DNA of 64,000 nt, taken from NCBI GenBank assembly GCA_947307015.1, contig CAMZHV010000009.1, positions 1 to 64,000 on the forward strand. Reading direction: 5' to 3'. Source of the stretch: an uncultured Prevotellaceae bacterium. GTDB lineage: Bacteria > Bacteroidota > Bacteroidia > Bacteroidales > Bacteroidaceae. Both the position numbers and the translations under genes were made by a program. Each line of letters opens with the position of its first letter. Position 1 is the first letter of the stretch. Below are positions 7,907 through 15,797 of the stretch, piece after piece. Under the pieces are notes generated by a model, which was not told the DNA's origin, did no database searches, and saw only the letters and a program-made list of their open reading frames with translations.

Positions 7907-9970
7907 ATGATGAAGGCGACACTCCTATCTTTTCTTCTTTTCGTTCCGCTCTTTGCAACGGCGCAAACAGCATATAACTACAGCCGCCTCCATCGCGAGC
8001 GTCTCGACCGTGGCGTCGTTGCTTTCCGCACCTCTGTGGACTCCGTCTGCATTCAGTGGCGTTATCTCGACACCGATCCCCTTGATATCAGCTTCGAAGT
8101 GCTGCGCGACGATAAGATTATAGGGCGCACAGGTCCTAAGGCTCCAACGTTTCTGATGGATGCTAACCCCGCCACAAGCTCCACTACTTATACTGTACGC
8201 TCTGTCATCTGCACGAAGGAGCGTCCTCATCACAAAGGACATAAAAACTACAAGCCCCGTCCACTCCCCAAAGCGCCCCTCTCTTTCCTCACCGGCTGCT
8301 ACACCCTACCTGCCAATGCGCCCATCGGCTACCTCGAAATCCCCCTTACCCCACCCGTCAATGTGCCCAGCGACTTCTCCACTGGAACTGTCACCTACAC
8401 CCCTAACGACGCGACCATGGCCGACCTCGACGGCGACGGTCAGCTGGAGATAGTCCTCAAATGGGATCCTTCCAACTCCAAGGACAACAGCCAAAGCGGC
8501 ATCACTGACCCGACCATCCTCGAAGCCTTGCGTCTGGACGGTACATCGATGTGGCGCATCAACCTCGGTCGTAACATCCGTAGTGGTGCTCATTACACAC
8601 CATTCATTGTCGCAGACCTCGATGGCGATGGTTGTGCCGAACTGCTCGTGCGCACTTCCGACGGTACGGTTGACGGCACAGGCGTTGTCCTCGGCGACGC
8701 CAACGCTGACCACGTTCGCCATCCCGACACCCTATCCTATCAAGCCAACAACAATCCTAACGAGCAGTTCCGCGGCCCGGGCTGGCCGAATAATATGCGA
8801 AAGAATACGCCGCGCGGCGGCTTTATCTACAAAGGCCCAGAATGGGTCACTTGCTTCGATGGCAAGACGGGACGGGCCGTCTCTACCGTCGATTATATCC
8901 CTGAGCGCGGCGAACTACGCGATTGGGGCGATAACTACGCCAACCGCAGCGACCGCTTCCTCGCAGCCTGCGGCTACCTCGACGGCGAGCACCTCAGCGC
9001 CATCTTCTGCCGAGGCTACTACACACGCTCCGTCCTTGCCGCTTACGACTTTGATGGCAAAGACCTGAAAGTCCGTTGGGTATTCGATACCAATACCCCC
9101 GAATGGGCTTCATACGCTGGACAAGGAAACCATAACCTTCGTGTTGGTGACGTCGATGGCGACGGGTGCGATGAGATCATCTACGGTTCCATGGCTGTGG
9201 ACCATGATGGCCGCGGCCTCTACAATACAGGCATGGGACACGGCGATGCCATGCACCTGACGGCATTCAGTTTCTCCCCTGACGGGAGAGGAGCGTTGCA
9301 AGTCTGGGACTGCCATGAGAATAAACGAGACGGTAGTGACTTCCGCGATGCGCACACGGGAAAGGTTCTCTTCCAGATTCTTTCTAATCAGGATGTTGGT
9401 CGTTGTATGGCTGCGGACATAGACCCAAAGAATCCCGGTCTGGAGATGTGGTCTTCTGCTTCTGGCGGCATCTGTAACGTCCGCGGCGAGGTCATCGACA
9501 GCACCGCCCGCGTCCCAATCAACTTCGGTATCTGGTGGGACGGCGACCTCTGCAGGGAGCTCTTGGATCATGAGACAGTAAGCAAGTACAAGCCACATTC
9601 ACAGACCATCCTTGCCAAGTTCGCCGACTGCGCTTTCAACAACGGTTCAAAGTCCAATCCAGCCCTCTGCGCCGATGTCATCGGCGACTGGCGCGAGGAA
9701 GTGCTGACACGCACGGCAGACAACCGCCACCTGCGCCTTTATATCACACCTATCCCCACCAAATACCGCTTCCACACCTTCCTCTCCGAGCCCGTCTACC
9801 GTCATTCGCTTGTCATGCAGAATGTCGGCTACAACCAACCTACAAATGTTGGCTTCTACTTCGGCGCCGAGCTCGAAGGCAGCGAACTTCTCTTCCGCGG
9901 CTGGAAATTTCAAAAGAACACTTCAATCATCCATAAAATTAGTAAAAAAAGAAACCATCATTCACAATGA
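7907..9970 (+). CDS. Secreted rhamnogalacturonan lyase, PL11 family
   Basis: 687 residues from the ATG at 7907. An earlier ATG at 7859 overlaps the preceding gene and would place a non-signal stretch before the signal peptide MMKATLLSFLLFVPLFATAQ. The protein shows the PL11 beta-propeller features: calcium-binding DxDGDG loops (ADLDGDGQLE, ADLDGDGCAE, GDVDGDGCDE) and the family segment DGTSMWRINLGRNIRSGAHYT. PL11 enzymes cleave the rhamnose-galacturonic acid backbone of rhamnogalacturonan I by beta-elimination, outside the cell or in the periplasm. The stop overlaps the GH97 start (ATGA), so the two are translationally coupled. Confidence 0.88.
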   Translation: MMKATLLSFLLFVPLFATAQTAYNYSRLHRERLDRGVVAFRTSVDSVCIQWRYLDTDPLDISFEVLRDDKIIGRTGPKAPTFLMDANPATSSTTYTVRSVICTKERPHHKGHKNYKPRPLPKAPLSFLTGCYTLPANAPIGYLEIPLTPPVNVPSDFSTGTVTYTPNDATMADLDGDGQLEIVLKWDPSNSKDNSQSGITDPTILEALRLDGTSMWRINLGRNIRSGAHYTPFIVADLDGDGCAELLVRTSDGTVDGTGVVLGDANADHVRHPDTLSYQANNNPNEQFRGPGWPNNMRKNTPRGGFIYKGPEWVTCFDGKTGRAVSTVDYIPERGELRDWGDNYANRSDRFLAACGYLDGEHLSAIFCRGYYTRSVLAAYDFDGKDLKVRWVFDTNTPEWASYAGQGNHNLRVGDVDGDGCDEIIYGSMAVDHDGRGLYNTGMGHGDAMHLTAFSFSPDGRGALQVWDCHENKRDGSDFRDAHTGKVLFQILSNQDVGRCMAADIDPKNPGLEMWSSASGGICNVRGEVIDSTARVPINFGIWWDGDLCRELLDHETVSKYKPHSQTILAKFADCAFNNGSKSNPALCADVIGDWREEVLTRTADNRHLRLYITPIPTKYRFHTFLSEPVYRHSLVMQNVGYNQPTNVGFYFGAELEGSELLFRGWKFQKNTSIIHKISKKRNHHSQ

Positions 9971-12024
9971 AACACCGATTCCTTATCCTCGCTGCTTTTG
10001 CGTTTGCAGCAATCATTTCATCGCCAGCCCTGGCACAGTCTTACCGCATCCTCTCTCCCGACGGCCTAACCTATCTTGACGTGAAGTTGACAGATGGTCG
10101 CCTCAGCTATTCCGCTGGCTACCGCACCCTCGTGAAGGCCAAGAAGAAAGGAGCTGCTCCAGACACCATTGATGTGCCGATGCTACTGGATTCACCCCTG
10201 GGCGTCTATACCAATGTGGCTGACTTCAGCAAAGACCTCACAATCCTTCAGGAAAGCCAGTCTGACGAGCCCATTCGTCAGACCTATCACTTACGCCAAG
10301 GCAAGCAGAGCGAAATTACCTCGGAGAACAACGACTTCAACCTCCTCGTCTCTACTCCCGCAGCGCGCCGCAGCGGCGTTCAGATGGCCATTCATTTCCG
10401 CATCTTCAACAACAATATCGCCTACTGCTACGGCTTTATCCAAACTGGCGAGGTTGGTGCCATCGTCGTCACTGGTGAAGCTTCCGGTTTCCGTCTACCC
10501 ACCGATGCCACAGCTTTCATCTGCCCGCAGAGCGACCCCATGATTGGCTGGAAGCGCACCAAGCCCAGTTACGAAGAAGGCTACATTTGGGATGAGCCCA
10601 TCACCACCCGCAGCAACTACGGCCACGGCTGGACCTTCCCCTGCCTCTTCCATGAAGGCGACAAGGGTTGGCTCCTCATTTCCGAGACAGGCGTCAGTAG
10701 TAATTACTGCGGCAGTCACCTTTCCGATGCCACCCCCGACGGTCTCTTCACCATCGCCTTCCCCATGGAGGGCGAGAACAACGGCTTCGGTAGCACAGGT
10801 GCTCAACTTGGCCTTGCCGATGCCAAGATCTCTCCTCACGCCGATCAGACCGGCATCACACCCTGGCGCACCATCACCATGGGACAGACATTGAAACCCA
10901 TCGTCGAGACCACCATCACCTGGGACGTCGTCGAACCTCTATACGAACCCAGCATTGACTATCAGGGCTCGCGCAATACGTGGTCGTGGATCATCTGGCA
11001 AGATGCCAGCATCAACTATGAAGATCAGGTGAAGTTCATTGACCTCGCTGCAGCTCTCGGTTGGGAAGGTTGCTTGATTGACGGTGGCTGGTATGAGCAC
11101 ATCGGACGCGAAGGCATGGAGAAGCTCTTTGCTTACTGCAAGCAGAAAGGTGTACGTCCCTGGGTATGGTACAACAGCAACGGCGGCTGGAACGACGCCC
11201 CCCAATGCGCCCGCCAATGTATGCACAACTCCATCGTCCGCAAACAGGAGATGAAATGGCTGCAAAAGCATGGCGTAGCCGGCATCAAGGTAGACTTTTT
11301 CGCCGGTGACAAGCAAGAGACGATGCGCGTCTACGAAGGTCTGCTCTCCGACGCTAACGACTACGGCATTCAGGTCATCTGCCACGGCTGCACGCTGCCC
11401 CGAGGCTGGGAACGCATGTATCCTAACTATTGCAGTTCTGAGGCCGTCCTTGCCTCCGAGAACCTCTACTTCAGTCAGGGCTTCTGCGACATGGAAGCGC
11501 GTCACGCCTGCCTCCATCCTTTCGTCCGTAACACCGTCGCATCGATGGAATATGGCGGTACCGCGTTACAGAAGCGCCTACACAAAGAACCTGAAAAAGG
11601 TAACACGCGCCGCACTTCCGATATCTTCGAGCTCGCTACCGCCATCGCCTTCCAGTCGAGCGGTCAGAATTTCGCTCTCACGCCCCGCAACCTCACCGAG
11701 CAGCCGCAGTTCGAGATTGACTTCATGAAGCAGGTGCCCACGACGTGGGACGAGACACGCTTCATCGACGGTTATCCCGGCAAGTACGTCGTCATGGCCC
11801 GTCGCCATGCAGACCGTTGGTACCTCATCGCCATGAATGCTGAACCCGCCGCCAAGACCCTATCCATCGACCCAACGGTTCTCAACGGTTTCCCCGTCGA
11901 AAACATTACCCTCCTCACCGACGGCGCTGACGGCCAGATACCCCAACAATCCAACGTTAAGCTCGACAAAAAAAGACGCATCGCGCTGACTATTCAGCCG
12001 CAATGCGCCGCAATCCTGTTCTAA
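9967..12024 (+). CDS. Secreted GH97 glycoside hydrolase (retaining alpha-galactosidase type)
   Basis: 685 residues with a signal peptide (cleavage probably after ALAQ, residue 24). An N-terminal beta-sandwich is followed by a TIM barrel with hallmarks GCLIDGGWYEHIG (about 368-380), WVWYNSNGGW and AGIKVDFF. D443 of VDFF is where retaining GH97 enzymes place the nucleophile; inverting members (SusB type) use glutamates instead. I therefore expect alpha-galactosidase-like rather than alpha-glucosidase activity. It is coupled by ATGA to the PL11 gene, which fits removal of alpha-galactosyl groups from pectin side chains. Its 3' end overlaps the convergent dnaA stop by 4 bp. Confidence 0.9.
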   Translation: MKHRFLILAAFAFAAIISSPALAQSYRILSPDGLTYLDVKLTDGRLSYSAGYRTLVKAKKKGAAPDTIDVPMLLDSPLGVYTNVADFSKDLTILQESQSDEPIRQTYHLRQGKQSEITSENNDFNLLVSTPAARRSGVQMAIHFRIFNNNIAYCYGFIQTGEVGAIVVTGEASGFRLPTDATAFICPQSDPMIGWKRTKPSYEEGYIWDEPITTRSNYGHGWTFPCLFHEGDKGWLLISETGVSSNYCGSHLSDATPDGLFTIAFPMEGENNGFGSTGAQLGLADAKISPHADQTGITPWRTITMGQTLKPIVETTITWDVVEPLYEPSIDYQGSRNTWSWIIWQDASINYEDQVKFIDLAAALGWEGCLIDGGWYEHIGREGMEKLFAYCKQKGVRPWVWYNSNGGWNDAPQCARQCMHNSIVRKQEMKWLQKHGVAGIKVDFFAGDKQETMRVYEGLLSDANDYGIQVICHGCTLPRGWERMYPNYCSSEAVLASENLYFSQGFCDMEARHACLHPFVRNTVASMEYGGTALQKRLHKEPEKGNTRRTSDIFELATAIAFQSSGQNFALTPRNLTEQPQFEIDFMKQVPTTWDETRFIDGYPGKYVVMARRHADRWYLIAMNAEPAAKTLSIDPTVLNGFPVENITLLTDGADGQIPQQSNVKLDKKRRIALTIQPQCAAILF

Positions 12025-13439
12025 ATATAAACAGAACTTTCCTTAATCAACGCTTCGAGCTCGAGAAGGCGTTCGCGGAAAGCGGCGTCGCTCTCGAGCC
12101 GATTCGTTATGGCCTGGCATGAGTGGAGCACGGTGGCGTGACCACGGTGACCCACGGCCATTCCGATGCGGGTAGTGCTCAGCGTCGTGTGCTTCTGCGC
12201 CAAGAACATCACCACCTGACGTGCCAGCACGACACTTGCCTTGCGGCTTGATGAGAGCACATCGGATGTTTTCTGTGAGAAGTAGTCACACGTGTGTTCC
12301 AGAATGCGTTCGATGGTGATGGCAGGACGCTTCACTTGCAGACCCACCGTACGGCCTATGACACGTTCTGCCAACGCCATGTCTATCTCGCAGTTGTATA
12401 CTACGCTATAGGCCATGAGCGCATTGACAACACCTTCGAGATCGCGAATACTATGGTCTACATGTGCTGCAATGAAGGCAATAACCTCTTCGGGTATACG
12501 CAGGCCATCGTGATGAACCTTGTAGCGCAGAATGTCGCGTCGCAGACTTTCGCTGGGTTTCTCCAGCTCGGCTTGCAAGCCCCACTTGAAGCGAGTGAGC
12601 AGTCGCTCTTCCATACCCTGCAATGCCATGGGTGGGCGATCAGAGGTCAGAATGAGCTGGCGTCCGTTCTGGTGCAGATGGTTGAAGATGTGGAAGAAGG
12701 TCTGTTGCGTTGCCTTGGTGACAAATTCTTGCACATCGTCAATGATGAGCACGTCGATACTCTGATAGAAGGCGATGAAGTCGTTCACTTTGTTCTGGCG
12801 CACGCAGTCCGTATATTGCACCTGAAAAAGATGAGCCGACACGTAGAGCACACGCAGCTGGGGGTGGAGCTCCTTGAGACGATTACCGATGGCGTTGACC
12901 AGATGTGTCTTGCCAACACCTGAGCCACCAAAGACAAACAAGGGATTAAAGGTTACCTGCCGCGGATGCGTTGCGATGGCGAGGCCCACGGTGCGGGGTA
13001 ACTTGTTGCTGTCGCCTTCGATGAAATTATCAAAGGTGTACTCGGCTTTCAGCTGCGAGTCGAGGGCTTGTAGAACGTTGGGGCTTTTGTTAGCACCCGT
13101 AGAACGCAACGGCATAACAGGCTTTATAGCATTGTCCGTCGCTTCTTCCTCAAGACGAAGATCATTCGTCGCATCCACCTTAATCTCATACGTGAGACGC
13201 ACGCCCGCGCCATACACGCGCTGGAGCACCTTCCTGATGAGCTTCAGGTAGTGCTCTTCAATATATTCGCGGATAAAGGGGCTGGGCAGGGACAACGTCA
13301 GCAACCGCGCATCGTCGTCGAAACTGACGAAGGCGATGGGCGCAAACCACGTGTTGAACTGTTGCTGAGGGATGTTGTGCCCTATCATGCGCAGACAGTC
13401 CTTCCATCGGGGATCTATGGTCGAGACGTTGGCTTCCAT
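12021..13439 (-). CDS. dnaA: Chromosomal replication initiator protein DnaA
   Basis: 472 residues. Domain I begins at WKDCLRMIGHNIPQQQFNTWF. The linker is followed by YTFDNFIEGDSNKLPR, AAA+ Walker A (FGGSGVGKT), Walker B (VLIIDDVQEF) and sensor motifs. Domain IV binds DnaA boxes through its HTH; its signature here reads VGHRGHATVLHSC where most bacteria have GGRDHSTVxHA, so the usual Asp is Gly. I chose the ATG at 13439 because an in-frame upstream ATG at 13487 lies in the -7 box. The gene is alone, not next to dnaN or recF, and I see no cluster of good DnaA boxes beside it. Confidence 0.97.
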   Translation of the reverse strand: MEANVSTIDPRWKDCLRMIGHNIPQQQFNTWFAPIAFVSFDDDARLLTLSLPSPFIREYIEEHYLKLIRKVLQRVYGAGVRLTYEIKVDATNDLRLEEEATDNAIKPVMPLRSTGANKSPNVLQALDSQLKAEYTFDNFIEGDSNKLPRTVGLAIATHPRQVTFNPLFVFGGSGVGKTHLVNAIGNRLKELHPQLRVLYVSAHLFQVQYTDCVRQNKVNDFIAFYQSIDVLIIDDVQEFVTKATQQTFFHIFNHLHQNGRQLILTSDRPPMALQGMEERLLTRFKWGLQAELEKPSESLRRDILRYKVHHDGLRIPEEVIAFIAAHVDHSIRDLEGVVNALMAYSVVYNCEIDMALAERVIGRTVGLQVKRPAITIERILEHTCDYFSQKTSDVLSSSRKASVVLARQVVMFLAQKHTTLSTTRIGMAVGHRGHATVLHSCQAITNRLESDAAFRERLLELEALIKESSVYI

Positions 13440-13484
13440 TCTGTTGGTAAAGTGAACCTCGCCGTATGAGGCGAATTGCGAGTG

Positions 13485-13516
13485 CAAAGGTACGGCTTTT
13501 TTTGGTAACAGCCAAA
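13485..13516 (-). promoter_or_regulatory. dnaA promoter
   Basis: -7 box TACCTTTG (13485-13492, reverse strand) and -33 TTTG (13513-13516) with a 20-bp spacer. It predicts a leader of about 40 nt before the ATG at 13439. Confidence 0.75.
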
Positions 13517-13768
13517 TGACCCCTACAAAAAAGAATCTTTCCGACGGCTCTTAATTGACACGTTTTCAACCCCCTGCCGCCCCCTCCTATAGAATGTGTT
13601 CTAAGGCTTGTTTTATTTCTTCAACCCGTTGTTTATGAAACGATTGAAGCACCAGCGCCAGCCAGTGCTTCAAATTTTTACTTTGATGGTAATTGTCGAA
13701 AATTTAGGGCTTTACCGAGGGTGGTTATTTCGATGGATAAAGTTCAGCCTTATTCGGAAAAAATTTAT
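13517..13768. other. Intergenic region upstream of dnaA
   Basis: About 250 bases, AT-rich toward the right. The one notable feature is a + strand terminator-like hairpin at 13644-13673; there is no ORF with coding character. One weak DnaA-box-like word (TTATCCATC, reverse strand, near 13735) is not enough to suggest an origin. Confidence 0.5.
13644..13673 (+). terminator. Terminator-like hairpin without an upstream + strand gene
   Basis: A 9-bp perfect stem (TTGAAGCAC / GTGCTTCAA) with a 12-nt loop, followed by ATTTTTAC on the + strand. No protein gene on the + strand ends here, so it may end a short RNA divergent from dnaA or be a stray hairpin. Confidence 0.4.
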
Positions 13769-14683
13769 TTATTGCGCTTTTTGCTCCACGGGTTTGTCTT
13801 TCTTTCCGAACAGCGAGAAATGTACGTAGCGTTTCGGATGGGCCTTTAAATCCTCGACGAGAGCAGAAGCGCCACTAACAGTCTGATTGAGGTTCGAATA
13901 GAGCGTGGTATCGTTGAGCAACAGCCCCACGGAGTTGTCCTTAGCGTTCAAACGGGCTGTCATCGTGTTGACATTATCCAGTACGCCATCGACGCGAGCC
14001 ATCGTGCCGTTCAGGTCAAGTTGGTTCAGGCGGTCGGTAAGCTGGGTCACATTCTCGCCGGCCTTGGTAAAGGTCTGTGCCATCTGCGGCACATCTTGTT
14101 CCAAAAGCTTGTTGAGGTCACGGCTGCTCTTGTCGAGGTTGGACGTCACCTGCTCGGCATTGGCCAAGATTTGCTTCAAATTCGGGTCGGAAGCTAACGT
14201 GTTGAGCGATGTCAACAACGAATCAACCTTCGACAGCGTCTGTTCCAGCTTGGGTATGAACTGCGCAGCGCGGGACATCAGACCATTGTTGTCCGCCGAC
14301 GGGATGGTATCGCGCACGGCATAGCGTTCTGTGGGATGATTGCCCATAAGCAGGTTTAGCGTACAGCCTCCGAGCATCGCCTCATCGAGGACAGCGGTGG
14401 TGCCCTTAGGTATGCGCATTCCGTGCTCTACTGTAATCTCAACGATGACACCGTGGCCAGGGTGCTCCATATCATATTGGATGTTAGATACAATGCCAAC
14501 GTCAAAGCCATCGGCGTACACTGGACTGGACTTGGCCAGCGCCTTTGCATTGCGGAAGTTAACGTAATAGGTATCAGTTTTCTGGAAAATCGTGATACCT
14601 TTCAGGAACTTGATGGTGAAAAAGAGAAGCACGAGGGCGATAACACCCGTTATGCCGACCTTCACTTCGCGTGGTATTGTCAT
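13769..14683 (-). CDS. MCE/MlaD-family lipid-transport protein
   Basis: 304 residues. One N-terminal transmembrane anchor (about 9-27: VGITGVIALVLLFFTIKFL) is followed by the MCE domain (TYYVNFRNAKALAKSSPVYADGFDVGIVSNI...). A long helical C-terminal part (about 150-300) has heptad-like Leu/Val spacing. MlaD-type proteins form rings that move phospholipids between inner and outer membranes. The matching ATPase and permease are not next to it. The gene overlaps the upstream amidase by 4 bp (ATGA) and is presumably cotranscribed with it. Confidence 0.88.
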   Translation of the reverse strand: MTIPREVKVGITGVIALVLLFFTIKFLKGITIFQKTDTYYVNFRNAKALAKSSPVYADGFDVGIVSNIQYDMEHPGHGVIVEITVEHGMRIPKGTTAVLDEAMLGGCTLNLLMGNHPTERYAVRDTIPSADNNGLMSRAAQFIPKLEQTLSKVDSLLTSLNTLASDPNLKQILANAEQVTSNLDKSSRDLNKLLEQDVPQMAQTFTKAGENVTQLTDRLNQLDLNGTMARVDGVLDNVNTMTARLNAKDNSVGLLLNDTTLYSNLNQTVSGASALVEDLKAHPKRYVHFSLFGKKDKPVEQKAQ

Positions 14684-15468
14684 TGTTGTGATGCTTTATA
14701 ATATTTCTTGATTGCTTCGTAGATGCTCTGCGACAGTTCGTTGACGCCACGACTGCTGGTGAGATAGGCTTCCTCGCCAGCAGTGGTAATGTAGCCTAAT
14801 TCGATGAGGCACGAGGGCATAGATGTGGCTCTCAACACAAGAAAGCCGGCTTGGTGTACGCCCTTGTCTGGACGTCCTGCACTGCGGAACTGCTTCTGTA
14901 TCAGTGTAGCGAGCTTCACGCTCTGCTCCATATTCTTATCCTGCATGAACTCGAAAATGATGTACGACTCGGAACTCTTGGGGTCAAAACCCTCGTAGCG
15001 GTTCTCATAGTCTTTCTCGAGCATGATGGCTTCATTTTCGCGTTTAGCGACTTCGAGGTTATCGGCAGCGCGGTGCATACCCAATGTGTAGGTCTCGGAG
15101 CCGCGTCCCTGTGCCCTACCCGGTAGCGCGTTGGTGTGTATGCTCACGAAAAGGTCGGCCTTGGCACGGTTGGCGATGTTGGCACGCTCATCTAATGCCA
15201 CGAAGACATCCGTCTTGCGCGTGTACACCACTTTCACGTCCTTCAGGTTCTGCTCAATGAGATTGCCCACGGCGAGCGTCACCGCCAGATTGATATTTTT
15301 CTCCTTGCCTTTCTTGCCCAACGCGCCTGGATCCTTACCACCGTGTCCAGCGTCGAGAACGATAGTGAACGGCTGAGCAGCCTGCGGCGGCAGAGTCCGC
15401 GCAGACACCATCCCTACGCACATCGCGCAGGCTATCATAAGTAAGATTAAAAGCCTCTTTCCTATCAT
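14680..15468 (-). CDS. N-acetylmuramoyl-L-alanine amidase (Amidase_3)
   Basis: 262 residues with a signal peptide (MIGKRLLILLMIACAMCVGM). The zinc-amidase motifs are complete: LDAGHGGKDPGALG (H42), E56, SIHTNA (H111) and the catalytic glutamate E223 in CLIELGY. The enzyme cuts the amide bond between MurNAc and the stem peptide in the periplasm during cell separation and wall turnover. I chose the ATG at 15468. The frame stays open to 15582, but that extension lacks a signal peptide and crosses the -7 box at 15477-15484. Position 15468 lies only 8 nt after that box, so the transcript may be leaderless or nearly so. Confidence 0.92.
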   Translation of the reverse strand: MIGKRLLILLMIACAMCVGMVSARTLPPQAAQPFTIVLDAGHGGKDPGALGKKGKEKNINLAVTLAVGNLIEQNLKDVKVVYTRKTDVFVALDERANIANRAKADLFVSIHTNALPGRAQGRGSETYTLGMHRAADNLEVAKRENEAIMLEKDYENRYEGFDPKSSESYIIFEFMQDKNMEQSVKLATLIQKQFRSAGRPDKGVHQAGFLVLRATSMPSCLIELGYITTAGEEAYLTSSRGVNELSQSIYEAIKKYYKASQQ

Positions 15469-15476
15469 TTGCGCTG

Positions 15477-15484
15477 CAAAGGTA
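15477..15484 (-). promoter_or_regulatory. -7 box of the amidase-MCE operon
   Basis: Reverse-strand TACCTTTG ends 8 nt before the ATG at 15468, implying an extremely short or absent leader. No -33 TTTG at the standard distance. Confidence 0.5.
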
Positions 15485-15665
15485 CTGCAAATCGTCCATT
15501 CCACCCGCTCATGAATAGTTAATAAAGTATAATTGTGCTCATAGAGCCATGAGCGCCTATGAGTTTGGTCATTTGTCGCCATGGAAAGTAAAAAACGATA
15601 TTGCCATCATTGTCCATTTAACATTTTTTCTCGCGTTCCTTACATCTCATTTCAACATTTTTAAT

Positions 15666-15673
15666 TATCTTTG
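15666..15673 (+). promoter_or_regulatory. -7 box of the GH43 gene
   Basis: TATCTTTG matches TAnnTTTG. It implies a leader of about 120 nt before the ATG at 15798; the rest of the interval 15485-15797 shows no gene or strong hairpin. Confidence 0.55.
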
Positions 15674-15797
15674 TCCTCAAATTTGGCTCCCACGAGGGCT
15701 ACAGACTACCTAAGTTGGCCTTAATGTGAAGCACAGACAAGATAAACACAATGGCTATCAAACATATACGGAATTAAAGAATCTAAAACATATCATC

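Noticed and set aside
7859-12024. PL11-GH97 pair as a full polysaccharide utilisation locus
   Set aside because: No SusC/SusD, sensor or transporter gene adjoins it; dnaA and cell-envelope genes interrupt the CAZyme stretch.
13440-13768. Chromosomal origin next to dnaA
   Set aside because: No cluster of DnaA boxes, no dnaN, rpmH or similar neighbour, and only one weak box-like word. Bacteroidota dnaA is often away from the origin.
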